Source: Epiperipatus broadwayi
Taxonomy: Eukaryota > Onychophora > Udeonychophora > Euonychophora > Peripatidae
Assembly: GCA_028023455.1 (NCBI GenBank)
Contig: JAQFVV010006231.1
Location: 4,726,036 to 4,790,035 of the forward strand
Direction: 5' to 3'
Length of the DNA: 64,000 nt
The notes under the pieces were generated by a model. It saw only the letters and a list, made by a program, of their open reading frames with translations. It searched no databases and was not told where the DNA came from. The translations under genes were made by a program, and so were the position numbers. Positions 1-13,900 of this stretch are shown piece after piece. The stretch's first letter is position 1; each line of letters starts with the position of its first letter.

Positions 1-840
1 CCTGATAGAAATAATGCCTGCCTAATAATTTGAAGCCGCCAGAGATATCTAACTGTCTTGAATAAGAGTATTACGAAATAAAAATCATAGGAACCTCCAC
101 AGAAGCCTAAAATCCAACTGGTTGGTAAAAACTCGCATGAAGCCGCAAACAGCAAGAAGTCGACACTTCCAAAATCCTATAGGTAATAAATAACATTTTC
201 TTATTCCATTTCTAATATTAATGTAGCCATTGCAATAATTTGAAGCCTCCAGAGTCAGTAAAACAAATGAACACTATAGCATGCATAAAATGAACTATTG
301 TGTTTTAAATGTTTTGTGTTTATTTAATGCTCTTTGTTATATTATATTCTATTGCGTGATTTATTAAGAGTGCATATAGTTATATAAAAAAATCATTGTT
401 TAGGTTAATTAAGAGTTTATAATAGTAGTTTCCAAATTATAATAGTAAACATTTCGTTAAAATAACTTTAAAACTTAATATTTGTTGGTTAATTCTTTTA
501 CCACTAATTAAAGCATTAATGTATTATATTATTCTTTTGATTGAGCTAGTGGGGATTTCTTAGGCACTGAGTTAGTTTGCCATCGTTCAAAGTGTGTTAT
601 TTACTTCTTGTAATTAATTGGCGCCTGGAGTTCTCTCCAAAACAAAAAAGTGCTTTAAATGATAGGTATTGGATTTTGCAGCTGAGAAGATCTGGGACCT
701 TGAAACGTCGTCGTTATGTATCTTATATATATAGCTCCAACTTGGTCACAGGTAACCTCCAGGTATTATGCTTCTCTGCCTAAGGGGATCCATGTGGAGC
801 AATACTTAAATTGCATTGGAGTAGATCGAAGGTATAATAA
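1..840 (+). mobile_element. LTR-retroelement-like repeat, left-truncated by the window
   Basis: About 800 bases match, with gaps, the reverse complement of 20660-21640. Shared anchors are TAATGTAGCCATTGCAAT, TATAGCATGCATAAA, CTTAGGCACTGA/CTTAGGCGCTGA and CTTCTCTGCCTAAGGGG. TGGCGCC at 619-625 resembles a tRNA primer-binding site just after an LTR. The open frame 577-783 lies in this repeat and shows no known domain. No target duplication can be tested because the left end is outside the window. Confidence 0.5.
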
Positions 841-3800
841 ATAATTGTAATCATTTTTTTTTTTTGTATAAAAGTAAATCTTACAATTTTGCTTTCACAA
901 GTTTCTATTTTATTAAAGAATAAAAAAACTCATGCTAGATGTGTTTTTAATCGATCTATTACCCCACCCGCTTCAATATATTATACTTTAGTTGGTAGTA
1001 AGAAGGTCATTAATGCATATCTGTATACATATATGTATATTTAATACTGATTTTCCTTTCGTTTATATTTGTAATTTAGAATTTTCAAAAACGTTTTAAT
1101 GTCTGCATAATAAAAAGGTTTTTTTTTTTTATGATATAGAATCAGTTGTGTGCATTTTCGGTGAAGCTCACCATTAGTGGAGAATTAATTAGTATATGAA
1201 ATGTGCTGTTCGATTTAAACTGATTTTGTGGGTTAGTATTTGATTAGGTGGTTGATTTATTATATATGAATATTTAAATGAAGAAATTATATGGTTAATG
1301 AAAAGTATTTGAGTATTAAAGCAAAGTTCATATCCTAATTTTAATGACCAGTGATTAAAATGGTGTAGATCAGTTAAGCTATTTGACTGATTATATATCT
1401 GGAGGTGCAAATGTTTGATCTATAATTTTAATTATTTTATTGTAGAAACGTGATTGTAGTTTTTTTAAGTTGGACTGAAGCAGAAATGGCATCTAAGAAA
1501 CCAAGGAGTGAATAGAATAAAAGTAGTTGCTCTAATGCTAGGAAGAGTCCTATCTATCTCTATGTTGTTAATGAGTATAGTGAGTGGGCCTGATTAGGGC
1601 TTATTAATAGATGTAATGAGAGTTCAGTATATTTGAAGCTGGTGTGCACTTAAAGAGAAAATGTGAAGAGTTTATTTCACTTTTTGGTAGAGTGGACAAG
1701 TTGAGTCTATATTGGCAGAAAATATTTTTTTAGTTAAGAAACTATAGATTGGCATTGCTTCCATATTAATCTTGATAAGGAAATCAAGGTATTTAGGCTC
1801 TAGATGCCAGAATTTAAAATTTTTGGTTATTTTGTTTGTTTGTGCAGTGAAGAAGAGATTGGAGTGTTAATTAACTGCTCAGTTTTGTGGGCCAGGTTAT
1901 AAGCTTCCTAGAAATTTATTTTCATTGGTAGAGTATGTTGTGAGAGTGGAGCATGTGGCAAGGATATTGAGGTTTTTGAAAAAAATATTTTTGACTAGTG
2001 TTAGAATATCTGTTGGGATGCGGTTAAAATTTGACTACTACATTTACTGTTCTTTAGAAATGGATTATAGGGATAGAAGTAAGGATCCATTGTTAGTGGC
2101 ATGTTTTTTCATGGTTAGATAAAAAATGATACTTTTATTTGATTCCAGTTTGATATTAATAAATCAAGCATTGATATTCAAAAAGACAAACTTTTTATTA
2201 GCAACAATTTTTGCTTTTATATTAATCAGGCTAGCTTACAGTTTTAAATATTAATTCATATGAAATTTCTAAAATTTTAACAAGTTTGTTACAAATTATT
2301 GCATATATAACACTGATAATATAATTCTATTCAGAAAACAGCCAAGTCCAAAAACGTTATTATGATTTGACATACCAGATCCCCAAAGAATCATTTGAAT
2401 GAACTTGTAAATAATGTTCATTTTTTCTTATATCGATGCTGCTTTATTTTCAGATAAATAATGATCATTTTTACTTGACCTTCAGAATAATTTGTTTGTA
2501 GTAATATTATTAATGAAATTTTCAGAGAAATGCTTTCTAAACTTTAAATTATTACAACTATTTTTCTTATCTTAAAATGATGTAGTCTTTTTTATTTATT
2601 TATCATTGTTGCTTTGAACTTTATTATTTTATGCTATATATCTTATTCCTAATCCAACTACAGAACATATAATGGTGTTGGGTGTTGTGAAGTATTTCGA
2701 TGTTTACATTTTTAGATTGATGTGAGGATTAGATAACTGATATGATTACTATATCAGAGATAAGATGACTGACATTGAGTTAATTTTGTGAGCTAAATGG
2801 CATCTTTTTTAGAAAAAAAAAAAACTACAATTATGATGTAATTTGATGAAATTCATTGGTTATAATATTAACGCATTGGCAATTATTACACTGTTGTGTT
2901 ATAGTCACACAGGACTTATAAAAGAGATCATAATTTTGCCTCAATGATTTTTGGAGTATTACTTTATGGTAATTATACATGTGGGATCCTAAATTTTACT
3001 TACTAATTTAAAATGATAATAGTATTTTGATAGTGTTTTTTTTTTTAATTTTAACTATTGCTTTCCTATTTCCCAGAGGAGAGCAGTTGTTTCTAACTTA
3101 ACCTGTTGATAGAAAATTGCTATCTTTTGCATTGAAAGCATGCAAATCTGTAAGATATCAAGGGTAGCAGAATTTTGTTTATAGGCTTTTCTGGCATAAC
3201 TGTTTGCAATCGTTTTCTTAATTTTTTTTCTATTATAAATATAACAAATAGTTGACTGAAACCATTTGATAGAATGTTGGAAGATAGCTATATGCCATTA
3301 TGGGAAACAAATTGATCATTAACTGCAGCTTTTTAGGTATGATCTGGATGACTATAGCCTATAAAGATGCATGGGTTTAATATCAGACAGTTTATTTAGA
3401 AATGAAGGAATAATGTGATATGAAATTGTTCTTTTTAGATAAAATCAGAAATTTCTATGCATAGGTTCTATTTACTTAGAACCCTATTAGCCAAACTAAA
3501 TAGTCTTTTTTTTTTAAACTTTTTGTATTTTTGTAAATCATTTAATTCTCCACAATTTTCTTTTTTCAATAACAAAATCATTTGTCTGCAATAATATATT
3601 CACTTTTTCTATTTTATTAAAAGCTAGTTTTATTAATTTTATTATTCTATTTCTTATTTTTATCGCAAAAACTTGAAACAAATCCTCAGAAAAATCTTTA
3701 TAATTTGTTACTTTTTTTTACCATAAGGTTTTCCCGACTTACCACATAATTCATTTTATTCCTTTCAACATGCTACATTAAAAAAAAAAAAAAAAAAGCT

Positions 3801-6114
3801 TTATTTCCCTATATCCTCCCTCCTTTTATATTAGGACTGACTTTTTTTTTTTTAAGAATATTAAAGCTAATCTCATAAGGGAATTTGTGTTAGATTTGAT
3901 TTTTATTCAAATTTGACCATGCTTGTAGTATTGCCAGTATCTGATAGGTCAATTAAAGGCATTCTGTTGTAATTAGATAGACATTTAATTTTTTGTAAAA
4001 TGAAAATAAATTTTCAGTTTAATAAAAATCTATATATTATTAGAGTTATGAAGTAAATAATTTTTTTGAGATTGCTTGAGATAATTATTTTTATTCAAAG
4101 GCAGTAATCTTTTTCTTTTTTCTCTAGACCCATCTGTGTGATTGTAAAATTACTGGATACTCAAATAGTATCATCAGATCACTAAAATAGTTTTTAATTT
4201 ATTAATCTTATTTGATGTGAAATATTGTTTTCACACTATATCTATTCAGCAGTCATTTTTTATTTGTACTAAACTATTCACACTAATACTTAGAAATTTT
4301 AAAACAACATTTTTAGCTGAAGCCAATTGATTTTTTTAGTTATATTTAGGTTGATTAGAAATTTCAAACTATTAATTGACGCTTTTTACCAAAGAAACTA
4401 ATAAACTAAAAGCATCTGACATTATAATCTGGCGTTTATTCATTAATTGTACATAGAGATTAATGTTTAGAAATGAAAAGAAAGATATGGTATCTATTGA
4501 AGATTTTAATGTAGAACATGCATTGATTTAGAATTTTCCATCAAGTCATAAATAAAGGTATGTTTATATAAACATTAAAATTTATAAAATTTAATCATAT
4601 TATTAAGAATGGTTATTAGAAAATGGTTCCAAAATAAGTATCTCATTATGTAAAAACATTTTAAATGTATAAATTAATATTCTTAAAAGAATATACTTTT
4701 AATAAGTGTTCTTTTTGGGGTACTTGTAGATATGTAAGTATGATTCCACTTTTTCATGTAAAATGTTAACATATAAGATATATTTTAAATTTATTTCTGA
4801 TCTTAGTTCTACTATTTATTCATGGTTTATAAAGATTGTTAGGATTGGAGTAGTCCCAAGTCCTATACAAAAATATTTAGTTTTAGTGAGAAATATTTGA
4901 AATATTATTGATATTGTTTTTAGCACTAATTATAAAAGTTCAAAAAGAATATATTCTGGAATGAAAAATATACTGACATCCATACATTCAAAAGAATTGA
5001 TGCACAGTTGTTTTTAGATTTTTATTATTATTATTATTAATTATAAGTGGAAGCCTGGTTTGTGTTTCTTATATTCTTAAAAGGTTCATCATGGGAATGG
5101 ATATTTCATCATATGCTTTATACAGTTTACATTTTAACAATGAACAATATTTAAAATGGTACAATTGGAAAAGCAATAAATAAATTTAATTTCAGTGAAA
5201 AGTTCTTTGGGTTCAAGGAGTCTTTTTTTTTTGTTTCAATGAGCAGTTATATTATAGCTAAAATTGAGAAAAAATGCTTGAACATTTGATTATAATTTAT
5301 ATCATTCAAATGTTTGATTACATTTTGATCAAGAAAACTTTCTAAAATTACACATAGAATGCATAAATTGAAAATATTAACTTTTTCAAGTAATTTAGAC
5401 ATTCATAATGTGCGTAAATGTTTTTGATTTATCATGTTCTAAAACATTGGAGATTATATTTAGTCCTAAGAGTTTTCTATTATAGAAAAGAAATATTTTA
5501 ATTTATATAAGTAATGTTAGAATTAGATAAACCTACTTATCTTGGTTTTCATGTGATGGACCTGTAATTCATCATATTTAAAATGGATGAAACTACTTTT
5601 TGGCATTGTTTACTATGTATTGATCTTAATGATTGATATAATGATTAATATATCAAGAAATTGATACATTCCTGTTAATCTTGAAGATAGCAGTTTGCCA
5701 AGATAATAATTTTCAGATTTGTTTAGGCTTCAATTGTGTGTAGATTTGTTATGTCATTAATGGATCAAACATGTTGTAAGATTTTTTTGCTTTATCATGA
5801 AATTTATTAGCTATCTGCCAAAAAGGAGGTTCCACATACTAATTCAAACATCATTCACCAAGCTTTTTTATCTTTTGCTTTAATTTTCAAAAACCTATAG
5901 CTGTTTTTTTCTTTAAAATCATTAATCAACTTTTTTTCTTTTATCTCCTCTCATACTCTCAGCAATTTTTCAACATATACACAAAAAAAATATGTATTTC
6001 TCTTCACATAGAAACACACTCCTTTATATATATATTTTAGTTTAAAAATTTAATTTTATTCAAAATTATGAAAATATTTTCTTGTTATATGGAGATAATT
6101 ATATAATAATACAA
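841..6114. other. Upstream AT-rich region without recognised genes
   Basis: Part of the upstream intron of GCP2 or its flank. 1440-2130 is G-rich on the plus strand relative to its surroundings and could be internal sequence of the LTR-like repeat (a start in good context near 1487 is followed quickly by stops). Short homopolymers such as A(19) near 3780 are present. No GCP2 exon was found here. Confidence 0.5.
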
Positions 6115-7330
6115 TCATTTTCAACCATTCTCAATCCACTGCAACATAAAGTCTCTCCAAGTTAAATCTAGTTTCTCCGATTTCTAGCCTCTCATCTTTA
6201 CAATATATAGCTATTTATCTCACTTGTGATCTCTTTCTAGAGATGTTATAATCTCTTGGGATCATATTTATAATTAACTTTCCATCTATTATCATCATTT
6301 TTACTAGTACACCTACATTAGCCTTATTTCACTTAATTTTTTCAGTGTTGTCAGTACACCTGTTTACTCCCTTATCCATCTATTTTGTTTTCATTCTATT
6401 CTTGTTAATCTTACTATACATCTCTTCATATTTCATTGAGAAGTCTGAAGTCTCAGTATTGCTTTTCTGTTAAGTATTCAAATCTCAGATTTATAATTAA
6501 AAATTGTTAAAACACATCTATTAAAAATCTTCATTTTCAAACATGTAGGCATATTTCCTTTTAATAAAAAGTTATTTCTACCAAAAGCATTTCATGCAAG
6601 TTTAATTCTATGATTAATTTCATCCATTTTCAGCTGTATTAATCTGACCAAGATATTTGTAGCTTTGTCTAATTCATGATTATTAATCTTTATTTTTTTG
6701 TGAGAAAATCCATTGAACATTAATCTTTTTAGCATTTATTTTTAGTCCTATTTTCTTACTTCCATCTTATAACTCTTGTAGTATTTCCTGAAGCATTATT
6801 TGCAAAACAACCATAACTTAAGTAATTTCCATTTATTTTTATTCCCTTTGCTTTGCATTTTAATCTGTAAAATACTTCTTGTAAAGCTGCTAGTAAAAAT
6901 TTTGGAGATATGCAATCATCCTGTCATACATATTTTTCAATATTAGTTTTTTTAATATTGTCATGTAATCAAATCATTGTATGACAATATCTTATGGTGT
7001 ATCATGATTCAATGTTTTACTCACTGTAGAAATACTTACAGACTCAAATGCCTTTTTATAATCTATAAATCCAAAATATAATGATATTCATTACTGCTTT
7101 TTATAACTTCTCTCAATATTTGGATGTGATCTACTGTACCAAAATCATTTTTAAATGGAACTTGGTTTTTTTTTTGGTTAGTTAGAATCCAAAGTTTGAT
7201 GTAGACATAGCTATAAATACCTTGATAAAGATTAAAATCGTATCATATTGTAAAGTATTTTTATTTATCACTCCCACCTATTAACCAAAAGTGAAATCTC
7301 TTTTAACTTATAATCTATGAGTGATAGAAC
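6115..7330 (-). mobile_element. RTE-type non-LTR retrotransposon fragment, decayed
   Basis: The reverse complement carries the order expected for RTE reverse transcriptase. There is a D-HI-ILREVIKSSNEY-like stretch near 7100, a GDCISPKF-like stretch near 6910, and the KINV/FNGFS-KINN-YKYLGQI region at 6620-6730. KGNMPTCLKMKIFNRCV-like sequence follows near 6500-6580, and a LQWI-like 3' end near 6130. It matches 46495-47432 closely over its 3' half. Many stops and indels make it non-functional. Confidence 0.75.
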
Positions 7331-7905
7331 AATATTTTATGTAATTGAAAACTGAAAGTGTCACAAATTTCTCAAATATTTTTGCAAATAAATAAACTTT
7401 TATAAAGAGTTATACATAATAATTAGATTTTCACAAGTAGATGTAAATATTGATATTTGTGATAATTCCAGTTTTCACACACAAAAATTTTAATATGATC
7501 TTTCTCCCCTTATTTAAAGCAATGATGTAAACTAAATAAGTATCATCTGTTTTATGACTAAGTCAGATAAAAATAAAAATATTTTACTAAATGATGTGAT
7601 TTTCATTCTGCTGTCCAGTTTTTAATTGTGTGTTGCCTAACTGTTTTATCTAGAAAAACACATGGAAAAATCCTGTTAGAGCTTTTAGTAATTACATTTA
7701 TAAACCTGTGAAAATTTCCTAATTATATATCTACATACTGCATATTTGTTTTTGTCATTAATAATTGATGAATTTATAGATCTAAAATTGTGGTTTTTAA
7801 TTATGATTGCTATCCGTGTCAATTTATAGTTTCAGTTAAAGACAAAATGTCCCAAGTTTAATAGATAAGTATGAAAACAATTTGCCTTTATTTTATTTAA
7901 TATAG
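7331..7905. other. AT-rich intronic spacer
   Basis: Nothing recognised beyond the splice acceptor tract leading to the exon at 7906. Confidence 0.5.
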
Positions 7906-7967
7906 GGTGAATTAGTTGGAGGTGCTGTTTTAAGTTTACTACATGAAAAAACTGCCAATTTAATAGG
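7906..7967 (+). CDS. TUBGCP2: GCP2 exon A (first visible)
   Basis: Acceptor TATAG ends at 7905 and donor GTATG starts at 7968. The exon starts in phase 0 and reads GELVGGAVLSLLHEKTANLI, the conserved block just upstream of the KAQEL motif of GCP2. It ends with two bases of a glycine codon. The preceding exon was looked for between 1 and 7900 and not found. Confidence 0.9.
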
Positions 7968-10900
7968 GTATGTTATTAGTTTTTTTAATTGCATTCTTTA
8001 AAATTTGAAAATTATTGAACTATATATTGCAGTTTTTAAATTTAATTATTATTATAATCAACATTTATTTTTAATTTAAAGCTTTTAACTTTTAGATATT
8101 AAGGCTTATATTATTAAATATTTAAGGAATTAAATAAATAAAAAAACTGATTTGTTTAATATACATTTTGTTTAAAAAATTTTTTTTATTTATTTAGTGA
8201 TTTCAAAGCTCAAGAACTAAGTTTGTATCTAATACAAGCAGTAAGTGAAAAAAATAATTTTCTTTTATTATTCTAAATTTTAAAAAGTACTTTTGTGATT
8301 AATATTTTTTTTGATTATTATTTTGTCTTTGCATATTTATAAAACATTATTTCATTAACTGAAAAATATGTTTTTTTTTTAATTGATTGACTGAATGGAA
8401 CTTGTTAAGTGCATAATTTTTCATTAATGGTACTCAAACATCTCATAATGTCTGAATAATTTACACCATGATTATTATATATATTTTTTTATTAGATTTA
8501 TTTTTCAAATTAATTTGCCAGGTTTCTAGATTAACTATTTTAATTTTATATATATATGTATACATGTGTGAGCATTTGTATGTGCACTGAAATCCCTATT
8601 CATCATTCTTGCATATATTGTTTTTCCACATTTATTATCTGTTTTTTTTGTTGTTGTTGTTTTAAAACTGACAAACAATAGAAACATTCCTGTCTTAATT
8701 TTCTCTGATTTTTTGAAAAACTATCAATAGAGATTTCTCTCAAAACCATCTAAACAAACATTTTTTTGAAATTAAAATGCATATGGATATTTATACATTT
8801 GTTTGAAAAAAATCTTAATGAAAGCAAAATAATTTCAAAAATCATTAATATGCCAATCTTAATTTTTAATTTTTTTCAGAATTAAATAAACATAATAACA
8901 AAACCGTATATCTTTTAATCTTTCGCATTTTTAAAAACCATTATTATAGTATTGGAAATATAAGCAAAGATTAATTGTAACTATTGAATACTATGATAAC
9001 TATTATTTTAAATACCTATTGGATATATACATTTTCCTATTTATTATATCTTTATAAAATTAAATATGTAATTTGCTTACACTGAATGTTTCTTATATAT
9101 GTAAGTAGAGGGATTTGGCGATAGGATTTTCCAGTTTATATTCATCCTCCACTCCATCGCAAGCAACCGATGCACATGACCACATACATGCGAAAAAGAT
9201 AAATGATCCCCAATATACATATTTTGTGTAGAACCAGCACTCGTCAGTTGGGCAAGATCATAATCTCGCACGCATATATACAATCAGTGTTCAGTTTATA
9301 TTAAGATAGCAATTCCTTGAGCTTTACTGGATAGGCTTCAATCTTCTCATCCTTCCAACTATTTAGCCATCCATTTCATTGAAATGGAACGCTCAAAGCC
9401 CTTATTGGATTTGATATTGTAGTTATACCTATATAGACATCATGTCAATCTAACTTCTCATTATCTGATCATTACATATCCATATATATTAACAGGAGAG
9501 AGATGGGCTGAACTTATACTATAAATGTAATCTATTTCCAAGGCAATATGTAATTTGCTTATACTGAATGTTTCTTATATATTAAGATTTTCCAGTCTAT
9601 ATTTGCCCTCCTCAAGCAACCCCTATACATGACCACATACATGTGAAAAAAATAAATGATTCTCGATACACATATTTCGTGCAGAACCAGCACTCATTAG
9701 TTGGGCCAAATCATAATTTACCACATATATATGTACAATCATTCCTTAAACTTTACTGGACAGGCTTCAATCTTCTCACCCTTTTCACTATTTGACCATT
9801 TCTTTCATTGAAAATCGATTATGAATGCTCAAATCCCTTATTGGATTTATATTGTAGTCATACCCATGTAGACATCACTTTAATCTAGTCCCTCATATTA
9901 TAGGACCATTATATATTCGTATATATTAATAGGAGAGGAATGGGCTGAACTTAAACTATGATGTAATTTATTTCCAAGGCAATATGTAATTTGTTTATAC
10001 TGAATGTTTTTTTATATATGTAAGTAGAGATATTTAAATCTAGGATTTTTCAGTCTATTTGTCCTCCACTCCATCTCAAGCAACCGATACCCACGACCAC
10101 ATTACATGCGAAAAAGATAAATGATCCTGAAACACATTTCGAGCAGAATCAGCATTCATCATTTGGGCCAGATCATAATCTCCCATATACATACACAATC
10201 AGGACTCTGTTTATATTAAGATAGCAATTTCTTAAACTTGAACTGGACAGGCTTCAATCTTCTCACCCTTCCTAATTATTCAACCATCCATTTCAATGAA
10301 AAACCGATGATGGAATGTTCAAAGCCCTTATTGGATTTGATATTGTAGTCATACCAATGTAAACATCATGTCAATTTAACCATAATCTGTCCAATAAAGT
10401 TTAAGGAATTGCTATCTTAATGTAAATACCTGAATACTGATTGTGTGTTGTGTGGGAGATTTTGATGTGGCCAATTGTTGGGTTCTGGTTCTGCATAAAA
10501 CATGTATATTGGAAATCATTTATCTTTTTTGCATGTATGTAATCATATGTATCGGTTCTTGAGATGGAGTGGAAAATGAAAAATCCTAAGTTCAAATACC
10601 TCTACTTACATATATAAGAAATATTCAATATAGGCAAATTACATATTGCCTTGGAAATAGATTACTCATAGTATAAGTTCAGCCCATCCATCTCCTATTA
10701 ATATATATGGATATATAATGATCCGGTAATATGAGAAGTTAAATTGACATGATATTTACATGGGTATAAATACAATAAGGGCTTGAAACCTTCCATTGTC
10801 AATCTTTCAATGAAATGGATGGTTGAATAGTTGGAAAGATGAGAAGATTGAAGTCTGTCCAAATGCCCAGCTTCTGCATGAAATAGATATAGGGGATCAT

Positions 10901-13900
10901 ATATCTTTTTCGCAACTTACTGATTAGTCGCCCCCCCCCCCCCTGCTATCCTTGCTAATTCAATCAGAAATTTTTTGTGTTTGTTTACTTTAGAGGTGGG
11001 GAACCTCTGGCCCACAAGCTAATTTTGGCCCTTGAAAGTTCTCAGTGCAACCCATGAACATTTTCAAAAACGTATAAAATGACCCTATATAAAACTTTTA
11101 TTTAATTATACACATAATGCAAATATTGAATTAAGAGTTAAGTAAAATATATTATTTGTTATTCGCTCAACTAGATCTTTTTCTCTTTCCAATCTTACAA
11201 TAATTCTGGATCATTCTATCAGAAGTGCAATATTCCCACAAATTATATATATATTATGATCTCTGACCACTGGTTTAATTTACAATACTGAGGACATTTT
11301 GTTTGATTTTTGCAGACAAGCATATCATAGCAAAAATAAAACTTGTATTTTATGTTGTTTTATTGGTACACTGAGTAATATAAGAAAAATTGACGCAGAA
11401 AATCACATATTCTAAAAGAATTGAACCAATACATTTTACTTTTATAGGAAATAATAAATCAATGTGATTGATATGTCTGGAAAGTATTTCACTTAATAAA
11501 GAACACAACATTAAGAGACATTATTTATCAAAATATTCTAATTACAGCAAAATTGTTGGGCGAGAAAGAAATATTGGTATTGATGTACTCGAGCATCTAT
11601 ATTCTTTTTATGTTTAGTTGAATCTTTAAACACTGCTTCGACTTCATGAAACAATAGTGGAATAAATTAATAAATTTAAACTGCTTATTATTTGGAAAAG
11701 TGATTTATCGTAATATTAAATAATTTATAAATTCATTGTGTAATCTAAAGTTTCTTATTACTTTTCATTGACAGGTTTATTTTGTAGTTTTAATATTGTT
11801 TGTCCCTTTCAATTTCTTATTTGGTTTTGATTGGGGGGGGGGGGGTACATTCAATTGTAAATTATCAAGGTTTATTTTGATTTTTTATAATAGTACCTAA
11901 TATTGACTTAGAAATTAATTTAGTAAATGTATAATTTCAAACAACATATTAATTGACAGATTTGTTTGGAATTTTTATTTGTTTAAAATTTTTCAATTTC
12001 TTATTTGGTTTTGAAAAAGTAATAAGAAAAAAATACTATCAATTGTAGGGTATTGTTGACTTTTATGAAAAGAATAATACTAAAGGCCAAAAGAATTATC
12101 TGCTACAAATTTTGTATTTTTCATCTAACAAAATGTTGTTGTTTTTTTTTTTATATTATTCAATCAAATTACAATAAAGCAAATAAAAACAATCCAAATA
12201 GAAATGAACGAGTTTGCATTGAAAACAGCAACAAATTAAAAAAGGTTAAAATGGAAATTACAATTTAAATGAATAAGTCAAGTTTTATTTGTATTTTTAT
12301 ATTGGACTATTTCCATTATCTAATATGAGTATTGAATGTCTTTAGAAAAATTTAACTTTATTTATACTGTCACTGGGCAGGCCAGCATCACCTGAAGAAG
12401 AGGGAGAATAATACCTCTTGAAACATTGTGCGTATACTAACCTGATTGATGAGCTATTATTAACAGTTGAATGTATTGGGAATATTTAAATAAAGTTAAA
12501 TTTTTCTAAAGACATTTAATACTCATATTAGATGATGAAAATAGTCCAATATAAAAATACAAGTAAAACATCATCATCACAAACCTTCGGGAAAAGTCAA
12601 GTTTTATGTTTACATTTCTTTATCAAATAAAAACATTTAACAATATAAATGAAAAACACAAAGTTTATTTTTCAGTTAATTTCTAAAAAAAATGTATTTG
12701 TTTATGCAGAAACAGTGCCTCTAGCCACAACTACCAAAAATGTATTTATTTTAACGCTTGAAAATGTTGTATTTTTATCTTTATTTTCTGTTCTATTTTT
12801 AAAACAATTTGTGAATCCTATATTTTATGTATTTACAGTATACTGAATTTTAAATTTATCAATTACTTGCCCCACTATTATTTTATGACATTGAAAAAGT
12901 GTTTTAAAGAAACAAACAAAATGTAATGTAGATGTCGACGCAAGAACATCAAGTAACAAAATATTAAAATATAAAACTTGAAAAGGAGCTTCATCAAGTG
13001 GCTGACATGTTTTATAAAAAGTACAAACAAATCAGAAAATTCTGTGAAAACATTACATTTCAAAAAAAAATTTGAAACCATTTTCTGAAGGGGAGGTTAT
13101 GAAAGATTGCATCCTAGCTACTATAGAACTAATCTAACCAGAACCTAAAAAAAAATTTGGAAGTATAAATATATCACAAAGAACAGTTGCAAAGCAAATT
13201 GAAAAATTGTCATTGAATGTGGATTAATCATTAATAAAATAATGTTATTTTGTTTTTGATTCCCAAAAAATTATGGCCCTCATTTAAAAAGGAAAAGTTG
13301 AAATTGGTCTGCCAGTTGAAAAGGTTGTCTATCACTGGTTTACTTGATGGAAAATATACTTAAAAATCATTAAGAAATTTTTTTCCCCCCAGTTGCTAAC
13401 TTGTTTCAGCTTAATTCCCTCTTCCCTACTTTATTTGCTAAGAATAAAGAAAATGGCAAACTCTTTGATTATGCTTATTTGTTTATAGATATTTTTTTAT
13501 AATGCTCATAAAATTTAAAAATACTTACATCATTAAATTATTTCAAAAGTATTTTGAATTCTTTTTGAAGATTATAATTTTTTTTATTTGCAAAAGTTGA
13601 AAAAAAAAAATCTGAATAAATAATAAAATTTTCACGAATCTGTTCAGTTTCATAACATATTATTAATGATAATTTAATGTAGAATTAAATGACGTGTAAC
13701 ATAGTTTTTATATCTTTAATATTAGTACTGCAAATTCAAATGGAAGATCATGCTTCAAAGGAAGGTAGAACAAGGAAGCAGAGGCTTTTTATATTGAATT
13801 TTTTAGACGTGTGGACATCCAAATCATAACTTTTTACAGCTTACATCCTCCCCCCATTCCCTTTATGCCATTGTCTTTTACCATTTATAATTACCTTTTT

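Larger units (their letters stand above)
9063..10925 (-). repeat. Palindromic tandem array with a hammerhead motif per unit (retrozyme-like)
   Basis: Units begin at 9063, 9545 and 9981 with AATATGTAATTTG, giving periods of 482 and 436 bases. The third unit breaks near 10383. From there to about 10925 the same unit runs in inverted orientation (about 1.2 units). Each direct unit carries, on the minus strand, a hammerhead-like core (separate entries). No protein frame of note exists. Tandem small repeats with one type I hammerhead per unit are the known layout of metazoan retrozymes and hammerhead satellites; which of these this is remains inference. Confidence 0.7.
10991..13337 (+). mobile_element. 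Decayed hAT DNA transposon
   Basis: Bounded by a perfect 8-bp duplication GTTTACTT (10983-10990 and 13338-13345), the target length of hAT transposons. The ends TAGAGGTGGGGAACC and the reverse complement CAGTGATAGACAACC are eroded forms of the CAGNGGTGGGCAACC-type terminal repeat. Just inside the left end, TCTGGCCCACAAGCTAATTT resembles widespread hAT subterminal sequence. Transposase remnants lie at 12930-13240. A Penelope-derived insertion sits inside it. G(13) occurs at 11833-11845. Confidence 0.8.

Noticed and set aside
1440-2130. Possible gag-like coding after ATGGCATC near 1487
   Set aside because: Stops within about nine codons, and no conserved motif could be named.
12053-12268. 71-residue plus-strand frame within the hAT element
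   Set aside because: No similarity to transposase by eye; composition reflects A-rich DNA.
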